Translations under genes and position numbers: made by a program | Notes under the pieces: generated by a model | What the model was told of the DNA's origin: nothing | Database searches by the model: none | The model's input: only the letters and a program-made list of their open reading frames with translations | Assembly: GCA_002429385.1 (NCBI GenBank) | Contig: DIZL01000007.1 | Location: 1-64,000, forward strand | Direction of reading: 5' to 3' | DNA from: Prolixibacteraceae bacterium UBA6029 | GTDB taxonomy: Bacteria > Bacteroidota > Bacteroidia > Bacteroidales > Prolixibacteraceae | Length of the DNA: 64,000 nucleotides | Shown: piece after piece, positions 35,438 to 43,861 of the stretch | Numbering within the stretch: position 1 is the stretch's first letter | Layout: every line of letters begins with the position of its first letter

Positions 35438-35723
35438 TCAAAATTCCTCTTTAAACCAAACTCTCACTACGCTCCCCAGGTTATCTAAGATCCAGAAATG
35501 AAATAATCTCCTTTGTAATCGAATTGTACGATCTTTGCCCTGATCTTCACCTTGCCAACAGAACAGGGGGTGAATGAGATTTAAATCCAATACTAAACTT
35601 CTTGCATATAGATAGTTCAGGCTTTTCCGACGACCCGACTGATGCATGTATTCTACTCCCTTCCCCCAGGCTTTCCCCTTAGGAATCATTCTATTCTCTG
35701 TCGTACCACTATCATACCTCTTT

Positions 35724-35889
35724 CATACCTCTTTCATACCTCTTTCAGTACAAATTCGAAACAAATTCGAATATAATACGTAACAAATTCGAAACAAATT
35801 CGTAGCCGTTCGAATTTGTTTCGAATTTGATTCGTATTTGTTACGTATTTGTTTCGAATTTGTACTGAAAGAGGTATGAAAGAGATATG
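35724..35889. repeat. Giant hairpin of 11-nt units (family A, copy 2)
   Basis: Arms 35724-35802 and 35811-35889 are largely complementary around an 8-nt centre. The units match copy 1 (CTCTTTCATAC, AGTACAAATTC, GAAACAAATTC, GTAACAAATTC) and keep the 11-nt register across substitutions. One extra CTCTTTC unit precedes the left arm (35714-35723). It lies between the end of the permease locus and the convergent aldo/keto reductase gene. The 280 nt before it (35438-35713) hold no recognisable gene. Confidence 0.92.
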
Positions 35890-35982
35890 ATTCAATAGTT
35901 ATTCAATTCCTTATGGGAACAGGAGGAAAGGACATAAGAACAGATCCGCAACCGGACGCGAAAGCAAGGCCAGGGACTGCTC

Positions 35983-36813
35983 TTAAAAGTTGAAATTGTC
36001 AGGATCGGCACCCATGCGGCCGTGATTATCAAGGCTGTCTATTATGGCCATATCTTCAGGACTTAGTTCGAAGTCAAAGATATCGGCATTGTGACGGATT
36101 CGATCAGGGGTGACGGATTTAGGAATAGTAACCACCCCTTTCTGGATGTCCCAACGAAGTACAATCTGAACGGGTGATTTCTGGTATTTCGCAGACAGCG
36201 CCTGAAAGATAGGAATGTCATTTACTTTTCCTTCCATGATTGGTCTCCAGGCCTCCAACTGTATCTGATGGTCCTGACAGAACTTCAACAATTCGGGCTG
36301 AATGAGCCTGGGGTGAAATTCAACCTGGTTAACCATTGGCATAATGCGGGCATCTTTCATGAGGGAAACCAGGTGATGGAGTAAAAAGTTACTTACACCG
36401 ATTGCCCTGATCCGGCCTTGTTCATACAATTCTTCCATCGCCTTCCAGGTTTCGGATGACAATTCGCCTTTGGGCCAGTGAATCAGGTAGAGGTCAATAT
36501 ATTCGGTCTGTAATTGGTCCAGACTTTTTTCGAATGCCTGAAAGGCAGACCGGTACCCCTGGTCGCTGTTCCATATTTTGGTAGTTAGGAATATCTCTTC
36601 CCGTGGAATACCGCTTTCGATAATCGCCTTACCAACGCCTCGCTCGTTCTGATATGCCGCCGCGGTATCGATGCTGCGATAACCTGCGTCAAGGGCAACT
36701 TTCACCGCATTCTCAACTTCCTGCCCTTCTTTCGAACGGAATACCCCAAGACCCAGCCACGGCATTTCAAGGCCGTTGCATAGTTTTACTTTTGACGTTT
36801 GTATCGTTGACAT
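35983..36813 (-). CDS. Aldo/keto reductase (276 aa)
   Basis: NADPH-dependent (alpha/beta)8 oxidoreductase of the AKR5-like (2,5-diketo-gluconate reductase) group. The catalytic tetrad is visible: Asp and Tyr in SIDTAAAYQNE, Lys in FLTTKIWN, His in YLIHWPKG. The cofactor region IPKSVTPDRIRHN is standard. Full length, cytosolic, no signal. It precedes the CoA-binding protein gene's 3' end by 82 nt on the same strand, and may or may not be co-transcribed. Substrate not predictable. Confidence 0.93.
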   Translation of the reverse strand: MSTIQTSKVKLCNGLEMPWLGLGVFRSKEGQEVENAVKVALDAGYRSIDTAAAYQNERGVGKAIIESGIPREEIFLTTKIWNSDQGYRSAFQAFEKSLDQLQTEYIDLYLIHWPKGELSSETWKAMEELYEQGRIRAIGVSNFLLHHLVSLMKDARIMPMVNQVEFHPRLIQPELLKFCQDHQIQLEAWRPIMEGKVNDIPIFQALSAKYQKSPVQIVLRWDIQKGVVTIPKSVTPDRIRHNADIFDFELSPEDMAIIDSLDNHGRMGADPDNFNF

Positions 36814-36895
36814 AGTTTTCAGTTGTTGAATAAGGTTCTATAACCAAAAGGATGCTGAAAAGGTTTAGCTCCTTTTTCAAAGTAAAATTAGGTTG

Positions 36896-37336
36896 TTATA
36901 AACCTCCAAAGATCCCTTTGATCGTCCGGTGGAATTTGTGGACTGAATGAACGGGCGGAGCATACATCAGGATACATTTCTTGGAAACAACCGGCAGACC
37001 CAGCTGATCGATGCTTTGCTGCACTTCTTTCGACCAGGCACCCTGTTGGAGCCAGATGTTCTTCAATCCGATTCCGGCAGCATCTTTCAATACTTCAGGG
37101 ACTTTTTTTGGTGAAATGGATATCCAAACCCCATCCACTTTGCCCTCCAAACTTTTCAGATCAGGATAACAGGCCATTCCATCAATCTCCTGTACATCAG
37201 GATGAATTGGATAAATATCATATCCTTTCGATTTCAACTCTTTGCCAACAATGTTGCCAAATTTCTTACCTGTGCGGGACATACCCACGACAGCAATTCG
37301 TTTTGAACTGATAAAATTATCGATCATCGGATTCAT
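36896..37336 (-). CDS. CoA-binding (YccU-like) protein (146 aa)
   Basis: Single Rossmann-type CoA-binding domain. The glycine-rich start RIAVVGMSRTGKKFGN, DIYPIHPDVQEIDG and the VWISISPKKVPEVLKDAAGIGLKNIWLQQGA core are the family pattern (COG1832). Cytosolic; physiological role not established. The N-terminus may begin at M1 or M4. Confidence 0.88.
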   Translation of the reverse strand: MNPMIDNFISSKRIAVVGMSRTGKKFGNIVGKELKSKGYDIYPIHPDVQEIDGMACYPDLKSLEGKVDGVWISISPKKVPEVLKDAAGIGLKNIWLQQGAWSKEVQQSIDQLGLPVVSKKCILMYAPPVHSVHKFHRTIKGIFGGL

Positions 37337-37407
37337 AATGCGAATGTTTAAAAATACTATGTGAAGTTAATGCATTTGTGAGAATAATTTGGCATGAAGA
37401 CCCCAAT

Positions 37408-38238
37408 TTATTGAGGATTACCCGTCCGCTCGCTGATTTCCTTCAGAACCTTTCGCGTGGCCAGGAAGACTGCTGGTTTACCCGATAATGGATTGGGCTG
37501 GGTAACCACTACAGTCTGGTAAACATCCTCGATATTCTGAAAGGTAAGCACCTCCTCAGGGGTTCCCTGGGTGTGGATCATGCCCTGATTAACCAGAATG
37601 AGCCGGTCACAGTATTCAGAAGCCAGGTTCAGGTCGTGAATCACCATCAGGACTGATAGCCCCATTTCCTGGTTGAGTTGCTGAAGTACATTCAGGATAT
37701 GAACCTGGTGAGTAATATCAAGGTGTGAGGTAGGTTCATCGAGCAGAAGCAATTCAGGCTCCTGGGTAAGAGCGCGGGCTATGGCTGCAAGTTGCTGTTC
37801 TCCGCCGCTCAGTTCCGACATCAGTTGATCCTTAAATCGCCATGTGTCGGTCATCGTCATGTATTCACGGGCAATCCTCAGATCATCTTCACTTTCGAAG
37901 AAGCTGAACCGGCTTTGGTAAGGAATTCGTCCCATCAACACGTAATCTTCCACACTGATGTCACCTGCATCGATAAACTGGCTGACTATAGCTATGTTTT
38001 GAGCACGCTGACGGGGTGCAAGTGTGCGTAGGTTTTTATCTCCCAGCATGATTTTGCCTGATTTGATGCCCAGGGTCCCTGTTATGGCGCGAAACAGAGT
38101 CGTCTTCCCCGATCCGTTAGGACCTATAATTCCTGCAAATGAGCCCTTCGGCATGTCGATGCAGATGTCGGATAACTGAAATTTCGGATATCCGCAGCAA
38201 AGGTTTTGTATGTTCAGGATGCTCGGGTTCATCGTCAT
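37408..38238 (-). CDS. btuD: Corrinoid/iron-chelate ABC transporter ATPase (276 aa)
   Basis: FepC/BtuD-type ATPase: Walker A GPNGSGKTT, Q-loop SQF, signature LSGGEQQLAAIARAL, Walker B LLLLDEPTSHLD, H-loop VIHDLN. Its ATG overlaps the upstream permease stop by 4 nt, so they are translationally coupled. As the last gene of an operon headed by a cobalamin riboswitch it most likely powers corrinoid uptake; sequence alone would also allow heme or siderophore. Confidence 0.85.
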   Translation of the reverse strand: MTMNPSILNIQNLCCGYPKFQLSDICIDMPKGSFAGIIGPNGSGKTTLFRAITGTLGIKSGKIMLGDKNLRTLAPRQRAQNIAIVSQFIDAGDISVEDYVLMGRIPYQSRFSFFESEDDLRIAREYMTMTDTWRFKDQLMSELSGGEQQLAAIARALTQEPELLLLDEPTSHLDITHQVHILNVLQQLNQEMGLSVLMVIHDLNLASEYCDRLILVNQGMIHTQGTPEEVLTFQNIEDVYQTVVVTQPNPLSGKPAVFLATRKVLKEISERTGNPQ

Positions 38239-39254
38239 TTATTTCTCATTAATTGGGCAGACGACCGGCTCATCATCAGTAAAAAGACAATTCCTCCGAC
38301 AATACCCGTGATGACACCAATCGGGAGCTCGTTGGGCGAAATAATGGTTCGGGCGATCACGTCCGACAAGACCAGAAAAATGGAGCCTGACAAGAAAGAA
38401 CTGACAAGCAGGGTCCTGTAATCGGAGCCTACAAGCAAACGCATCAAATGAGGGATTATTAGGCCCACAAAGCCAATAACTCCGGCCACAGCAACACAGA
38501 CACCAGCCAGCATCGAGGCCAGCAAAAACAAGAGCTTAATGGTCGTGTCGGTGTTTATCCCAAGGTGTTTGGCTTTTTCTTCACCCAGTCGAAGAGCATT
38601 AAGCGGCTGGACAAAAAGGTAAGAGACTGCCAGCGAGGCAAAGGCCATCACCAGGGCAACGTATATGAGCGATAGGTCGGGTTCGTCGAGCGAGCCCATG
38701 ATCCAGAAGATGATCCCATGCAGGTTCTCGGCACTGGTGATCGCCATCAGCAGCATCATCGATGAAGAAGCAATGAAACTGATCATGACCCCGGTAAGCA
38801 ACATGCTTTGAATGTTTATTCGTCCGTTACGGGAACTGATCGAATACACCAGGAAAATAATCAGGAAAGCGCCGCTGAACCCGCTCAAGGGCAACACAAA
38901 CGAGCCGATGGACTGGTGTAGTCCGAACACAATTGCAATTGCCACACCCAGGGATGCACCTCCCGAAATACCCAAAGTGTAAGGTTCAACCAACGGATTA
39001 CGATAGACGCCCTGCAGAAGGACACCCGACAAGCTCAATGCACCACCAACGGCTATGCCAAGCAGTACCCGGGGCAGCCTGATTTGGGTGATAATGGTGT
39101 ATTCCATGCTGCTATGACCCTTCCCGAGAATACTGAAGATATCAAAGAATCCAAGGTTCATCTCCCCAACCGACAGCGATAGAATCACGGAAGCTACCAG
39201 CAGGACCAGCAATCCGGCCAGATAAATTACCCACCGAAGGTGTTTTTTCTGCAT
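38235..39254 (-). CDS. btuC: FecCD/BtuC family permease (339 aa)
   Basis: Ten-TM importer permease: RLPRVLLGIAVGGALSLSGVLLQGVYRNPLVEPYTLGIS-type core, and GVIGFVGLIIPHLMRLLVG near the C-terminus, the family signature that contacts the ATPase. It is downstream of the binding-protein gene by 147 nt, a gap filled with short tandem repeats, and overlaps btuD. Corrinoid specificity is inferred from the riboswitch. Confidence 0.88.
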   Translation of the reverse strand: MQKKHLRWVIYLAGLLVLLVASVILSLSVGEMNLGFFDIFSILGKGHSSMEYTIITQIRLPRVLLGIAVGGALSLSGVLLQGVYRNPLVEPYTLGISGGASLGVAIAIVFGLHQSIGSFVLPLSGFSGAFLIIFLVYSISSRNGRINIQSMLLTGVMISFIASSSMMLLMAITSAENLHGIIFWIMGSLDEPDLSLIYVALVMAFASLAVSYLFVQPLNALRLGEEKAKHLGINTDTTIKLLFLLASMLAGVCVAVAGVIGFVGLIIPHLMRLLVGSDYRTLLVSSFLSGSIFLVLSDVIARTIISPNELPIGVITGIVGGIVFLLMMSRSSAQLMRNK

Positions 39255-39300
39255 CGTTAAAGTTGCTTTAAAATCTTAATCACTTGCAATTGGTCATTAG

Positions 39301-39401
39301 TTGTCGTTAGTTGTAATTGGTTGTCGATGGTTGTAATTTGTTGTCAGGATAAAAACCTGGAACTTTGAACCTGAAACTTGAAACTTTGAACTTTAAACTT
39401 C
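39301..39401 (+). repeat. Tandem 10-mers and heptamers inside the B12 operon
   Basis: 39301-39350 is five consecutive 10-nt units beginning TTGTC or TTGTA alternately. 39361-39401 is a heptamer array of the GAAACTT/GAACTTT type also seen at 17575-17634. They separate the binding-protein and permease genes. Confidence 0.75.
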
Positions 39402-40211
39402 CTAATACATCAGCTTAATCATTTCCTCCAGGGCGTCCACAAACAATATGGGGGTCGGACTACAGGTCTTATCCGCATCGAGGATGAATATCTTCCTGGT
39501 TTTACTTGCCGAAAGAGCCTTATAGCTGAGCCAGTTATCCTTTTCCTCCTGTGCCACAATGCCCATGGTGACGATAAAAATGATATCGGGATCCTGTTTC
39601 AGAACATATTCACGGGTAACACTACCTAGTTTCAGTTCTTCTGAAATATTCGTCCCTCCTGAAAATTGGATAAAGTCTTCCATAAAGGTATCCGGGACGG
39701 CACAAAACAAAGGCTTGGCGCCAATCTGAATAAATACCTTCGGATGTTTTCCGGCAGGGATACTTGCTTTAAGCCTTGCAAGTCTGGCTTTTTGCACGGC
39801 TACAATCTCTTTGGCTTTTGAGCCTTGACCAACCAGTTCGCCAATCTGGATAAAATAGGAACAAATCTCCTCATAGGATTTTGGATAAGGCTGTGAAACG
39901 ACTTTAATGCCCAGTTTCCTTAAATTATCTATGGTTTCAGGTTTGTTTAATGAAGAGGCAATCACCACATCGGGTTTCAGAGTCAGCACTTTTTCGATGT
40001 TAACACTCATTGCATTCGCCACAACCGGAATATGATCGGACGCTTCAGCCGGGCAGTAACTGGTGCAGCCCACCAAGCGGTGTTGTTCGCCCATCAGGTA
40101 TAAACTCTTGGTGACCCAGGGAACCAGCGACACAATGCGTTTGACTTCCTGAGCCTGGCTAACCAACTGACAAACCAGCAGTACGATCAATACGGAATAT
40201 ATTCGTTTCAT
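39402..40211 (-). CDS. btuF: Periplasmic corrinoid-binding protein, BtuF-like (269 aa)
   Basis: Helical-backbone (class III) ABC binding protein: Sec signal (MKRIYSVLIVLLVCQLVSQAQ), then RIVSLVPWVTKSLYLMG, LVGCTSYC and LKPDVVIAS in the first lobe, a long linking helix (EICSYFIQIGELVGQGSKAKEIV) and second lobe DPDIIFIV. There is no lipobox, so it is soluble. It is one nt downstream of the Gfo/Idh gene and under the same cobalamin riboswitch. Confidence 0.85.
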   Translation of the reverse strand: MKRIYSVLIVLLVCQLVSQAQEVKRIVSLVPWVTKSLYLMGEQHRLVGCTSYCPAEASDHIPVVANAMSVNIEKVLTLKPDVVIASSLNKPETIDNLRKLGIKVVSQPYPKSYEEICSYFIQIGELVGQGSKAKEIVAVQKARLARLKASIPAGKHPKVFIQIGAKPLFCAVPDTFMEDFIQFSGGTNISEELKLGSVTREYVLKQDPDIIFIVTMGIVAQEEKDNWLSYKALSASKTRKIFILDADKTCSPTPILFVDALEEMIKLMY

Positions 40212-40212
40212 T

Positions 40213-41337
40213 TTACTTTTTCAGTTTCACAGTTCTTCCTGTTTTGGCAGATTCTCTTGCAGCATCGAGAATTTTAACCACAACCACATTGTTGGTAATT
40301 GCATAAGGATCATAACTGGTCATTTTTACTTTTCCGTTGATCACATCGGCAAAATAGGAGAACGGATCTACATCAATATCAATATCCTTTGAAGTAACTT
40401 GTTTGGTCTGCTCAGCCTGCATGGGTTCTTTCCTGATCCGCATGATGTTGTTATTGACCGCAACGATATAACCCGAGGCTCCGTAGATTTCCATATCCTT
40501 GCGTCCAAAAGGCCAGTTCCAGGAGGCCTGAATGATGCACTGGGTTTTTGGATAGCTGACAATGATGGTTGCTTCATCATCAACCTTGGGATAAATTTCA
40601 GGCTTAAAATGCTGGGTAACTGCCGTAACTGACAGGGGAGTTTGCCCTTTCATCAGGTAAGTCATCAGATTGGCGCCATAGCAACCGAAATCAATCAGGG
40701 CGCCTCCTCCATTTTGAACCGGATCGGTCAGCCAATCCAGGAAGGTCTTCTCACAGCCAATTTCTTTGGGGCCCTGATGTCCGTCGTGTATAACCACTTT
40801 TCTGATCTGACCGATGAAGTTACTGTCATTGACCAATTGAAAGGACTTTGCAGTGGTGGGATACCAGGATGTTTCGTAATCGGTGAGCAGATAGATGTGA
40901 TATTTTTCGGCAAGCTCAACCATCCTTTTGGCATGAAAATTATTTGTGGCCAGGGGTTTTTCGACCATCACATGGATACCACGGGGAGCACATGCCTCCA
41001 CTGTGGCCATGTGTTCAAAAATAGATCCAAAGGCGAGGACTGCTTCGGGCTTTACCTGATCTAACATATTTGTCAGGTTGGAGTAGATCAGTTTTGGATC
41101 GAAGCCATACTTTTTTGAAAGATGTTGTGCCAATTCGGTATTGGGTTCACAGACACCCACCAACTGAAAATCTTTCTTGTCTTTCCGGCCTAAAATAAAG
41201 GCAATATGCCCATGTGTCATCCCTGAAATAGCCAACCGGATTGGTTTTTGTGCAGAAGACTGTGCCTGCGTTTGCGGGATTCCCATTAAAAGGACCAGTA
41301 CGGGGATAATAAACCATTTATTGATTTTCATTCGCAT
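40213..41337 (-). CDS. Exported Gfo/Idh/MocA family protein in the B12 operon (374 aa)
   Basis: N-terminal signal (KWFIIPVLVLLMGIPQTQAQ), then a Rossmann domain (RLAISGMTHGHIAFILG, LVGVCEPN) and the Gfo/Idh motif VMVEKPLATN with the conserved EKP, plus the C-terminal alpha/beta domain (GGGALIDFGCYGANLMTYLM). Such proteins are NAD(P)-dependent sugar or polyol dehydrogenases. This one seems periplasmic with a Sec rather than Tat signal. It is the first gene after the cobalamin riboswitch, an unexpected place for this family. A role in corrinoid side-chain handling is speculation. Confidence 0.85.
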   Translation of the reverse strand: MRMKINKWFIIPVLVLLMGIPQTQAQSSAQKPIRLAISGMTHGHIAFILGRKDKKDFQLVGVCEPNTELAQHLSKKYGFDPKLIYSNLTNMLDQVKPEAVLAFGSIFEHMATVEACAPRGIHVMVEKPLATNNFHAKRMVELAEKYHIYLLTDYETSWYPTTAKSFQLVNDSNFIGQIRKVVIHDGHQGPKEIGCEKTFLDWLTDPVQNGGGALIDFGCYGANLMTYLMKGQTPLSVTAVTQHFKPEIYPKVDDEATIIVSYPKTQCIIQASWNWPFGRKDMEIYGASGYIVAVNNNIMRIRKEPMQAEQTKQVTSKDIDIDVDPFSYFADVINGKVKMTSYDPYAITNNVVVVKILDAARESAKTGRTVKLKK

Positions 41338-41439
41338 GATTTTATAGGTTACTTATACTATTTTAATTCGGAAGAAATGAAAAGGAAGTTGCATTCACCT
41401 TTCACCGACCTTTTTTCCCGAAGATTCGAATAAAAACTG

Positions 41440-41605
41440 TTTGAACGGGCAGGTCTTCTGGCTCACCTCACTTCTTGTCACCTTCCCGTCAGTCTTACGA
41501 CAAACAGTGGTATGCAGTACAAAAAGTTAAAAGAAAGGTTTACAGCTGCGGGTACAGCTCCGGTCTTTCACCGGATTCCCTTTTAGTCCACATTGGAACC
41601 AATTC
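41440..41605 (-). ncRNA. Cobalamin riboswitch
   Basis: On the minus strand, the element contains GGGAATCCGGTGAAAG, then CCGGAGCTGTACCCGCAGCT (the conserved core), and the B12 box GAGCCAGAAGACCTGCC (complement of 41448-41464). It ends about 100 nt before the start of the Gfo/Idh gene and should repress the operon when adenosyl- or other cobalamin is plentiful. A possible alternative pairing, ACTGTTT (41436-41442) with AAACAGT (41503-41509), may be part of the switch. Edges approximate. Confidence 0.93.
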
Positions 41606-41655
41606 AATTGGTAAAAGTAGGAATTATTTTTACTGAAGCAGATTAAAATAAGCAG

Positions 41656-42768
41656 CTATTCCCAAACTCCCGGGATTTTTTCCCCACATTTCCTGCAGAC
41701 CCCCTTAACCAGACTATTCTGAGTGATTGTATAGCCCTTCCGTTCAATGACCAGTTCATGACATTTGGGGCAGTAGGTGTTTTGAGCATCCAGACCCGGC
41801 ACATTGCCAATGTAAACATACTTCATCCCTGAAGCCAATGCAATCTCACGGGCCTGTGTAAGCACTCCAACCGGTGTGGATGAAAGTTGCGTTAGTTTAT
41901 AATCCGGATGAAAGCGATCGAAGTGTATGGGATATTCCGATAGTCCGTTCTCGATCAGCCAGTTGCACATGCGCTTAATCATAACCGGATCATCCGTCCA
42001 ACTGGGTATAACCAGGTTGATTATTTCGAGCCAAACGCCCATTTCCGCTATAGTTTTAAGCGTGTTTAAAACCGGCTGAAGCGCTCCGGCACTAAGCTTC
42101 ATGTAAATATCATTGCTGAATGATTTCAGGTCAACCCTTGCCGCATCAATGTGTTTTAACAAGTTGCGCAGGGGCTCTTCATTGATATACCCACCGGTAA
42201 CCATTACATTCTTCAGTCCCTCCTGACGGGCAAGCTTTGCGGTGTCTAAGGTGTATTCATAAAACGAAATGGGCTCTGAATAAGTGTATGCTACCGATTG
42301 GCACTTGGTAGCAATAGTCTGTGCAATCACCTGATCAGGCATCAAATCGTAATTGCGCGTTTCTTTGGGACTCACATGCGAAATAGTCCAGTTCTGACAA
42401 TTCATGCAAGCCAGGTTGCAACCCGCCGTACCAATCGAAAATGCTTTGGATCCCGGTAAGAAATGATTCAAAGGCTTCTTTTCAATCGGATCAACATTCA
42501 CCGCACAGGGATTTCCATAGGCGATGGAATATAGCTTGCCCTCATGGTTGACCCTGTTGTGACAAACGCTCGTTTCACCCTCTTTAATGACACATTCATT
42601 GGGACAGATCAGACATTTGGTGCCTCTGGGTGTGGGTGACCAATAGAGTCCTTCCTTGCTCCACTTCCAAAGCTTTTCTCCGGAACCGCCTGCTAAACTC
42701 ATCTGTGGTGAACAGGCAATGGCTCCTGTTGCTGCGAGTCCTCGTTTCAGAAATTCACGTTTATCCAT
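41656..42768 (-). CDS. AmmeMemoRadiSam system radical SAM enzyme with export-type signal (370 aa)
   Basis: Radical SAM protein with CNLACMNCQNW (C-x3-C-x2-C) near residue 120. It has an upstream Cys set CLICPNEC…C shared by the pyruvate-formate-lyase-activase-like AmmeMemoRadiSam enzymes, and a C-terminal zinc-ribbon pair (CPKC…CRKC). The N-terminus MDKREFLKRGLAATGAIACS looks like a Tat or lipoprotein-type signal, odd for an enzyme that needs SAM and low-potential electrons. The reaction of this family is unknown. The companion Memo/AMMECR1 gene lies upstream, separated by an unrelated Bro-N gene. The start at 42768 is chosen over a Met 15 nt earlier. Confidence 0.9.
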   Translation of the reverse strand: MDKREFLKRGLAATGAIACSPQMSLAGGSGEKLWKWSKEGLYWSPTPRGTKCLICPNECVIKEGETSVCHNRVNHEGKLYSIAYGNPCAVNVDPIEKKPLNHFLPGSKAFSIGTAGCNLACMNCQNWTISHVSPKETRNYDLMPDQVIAQTIATKCQSVAYTYSEPISFYEYTLDTAKLARQEGLKNVMVTGGYINEEPLRNLLKHIDAARVDLKSFSNDIYMKLSAGALQPVLNTLKTIAEMGVWLEIINLVIPSWTDDPVMIKRMCNWLIENGLSEYPIHFDRFHPDYKLTQLSSTPVGVLTQAREIALASGMKYVYIGNVPGLDAQNTYCPKCHELVIERKGYTITQNSLVKGVCRKCGEKIPGVWE

Positions 42769-42810
42769 ATCAGGGATGATCATATTCAGCTACAACTAAA
42801 GATCAATTTT

Positions 42811-43677
42811 TCATTCTATCTGATTACTCTTTTTCTGCTCTATTTGTTTCGCATTTTGTCGGCTTATTACCTTTTTACCGGTTTTTTCCTCTATCTCTTT
42901 TCTCGTATTACCAGCAATTGTTCCTCCTTGATTGGCTATTTTCCGACTATCCTCAAATGTTTTTGGATTCTTTTCTTTCGATATTTCGGTTGTGGTTGCT
43001 TCCGCAAGCATATTTAAAACCAATTCAAGGTTCGTCATATGATCACGCAGGTTTTCTTTCTTCAGGTCTTTATAATTCTTATACTGTTTGGTCGTAAATC
43101 CACTCCATGCTTCAGTTATTTCATCAGTAAGCAGAGCAAATTCATTACCCTTCTGAATGCCATGATTCTCCCATTCATCAGTTAAATCTTTACGAACCTC
43201 AATGCTTTTAAGCCGTTGGTTTATCCATTCTTTTGAATAGCCTTTGCGCAAATACGTTTCCATTAATCGGTCAATCCCCTTTTCAGGATCTTCAATTTCA
43301 TCGATCCTTTCACGCCCCACCCTTGATAACCAGATCTTAAAAGGTTCTGCCTTGGGCGAAGGAATCGATTGGATTAAGCGAAACAACTGTTCTGTATCAG
43401 CGACATCCGTTTTGTAATATTTCCCATCTGTGGATTGCATTTTCAGTTGGTTACAATTTGTAACCAACTCACTTCCCTCTTTCTTCAACCGATTCTTTAA
43501 TACTTTCCAATAATTGTTTGGATTTCCACTTTCCGTAAGTACTCCAACAACATCAACAATTGAGAAGTACCACTTTTCCCGATCATTGTCCCAATGTGAA
43601 CGAATTTGTTTCTCATTAAAGAGCCTTATAGCTGTATCCTTTGTCATACCAATAGATTTTCCCTTAGAATTAACCAC
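42811..43677 (-). CDS. Bro-N / DinD-like DNA-binding protein (288 aa)
   Basis: N-terminal Bro-N-type domain (QIRSHWDNDREKWYFSIVDVVGVLTESGNPNNYWKVLKNRL…; about 15-115) followed by a helical C-terminal half resembling E. coli DinD (…LRDHMTNLELVLNMLAEATTTEI…EDSRKIANQGGTIAGNTRKEIEEKTGKKV). DinD inhibits RecA; Bro-N proteins are often phage antirepressors. It interrupts the radical SAM / Memo-AMMECR1 pair on the same strand, is richer in A/T and Lys codons than both neighbours, and has a 184-nt AT-rich upstream gap. It is likely an acquired gene. Confidence 0.8.
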   Translation of the reverse strand: MVNSKGKSIGMTKDTAIRLFNEKQIRSHWDNDREKWYFSIVDVVGVLTESGNPNNYWKVLKNRLKKEGSELVTNCNQLKMQSTDGKYYKTDVADTEQLFRLIQSIPSPKAEPFKIWLSRVGRERIDEIEDPEKGIDRLMETYLRKGYSKEWINQRLKSIEVRKDLTDEWENHGIQKGNEFALLTDEITEAWSGFTTKQYKNYKDLKKENLRDHMTNLELVLNMLAEATTTEISKEKNPKTFEDSRKIANQGGTIAGNTRKEIEEKTGKKVISRQNAKQIEQKKSNQIE

Positions 43678-43861
43678 AGTCCGAATATCAAATTTACTAA
43701 ACTAATTGCCACTATCGATGCAATTATGTCGAATTTAGGAATCAAATTATAAACTATTTTTCTTGCCACCAATACTCCAAAACACCAAATCTCACCAACA
43801 AAAAAAACATTTACAACCCTTTAAACCATAGAAACATTTACAACCCTTCCAACAACAGAAA

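Noticed and set aside
35438..35689. 83-codon minus-strand frame between permease 5 and the second giant hairpin
   Set aside because: No family pattern, and it begins and ends in sequence without promoter or terminator signals; possibly remnant DNA but nothing positive to report.
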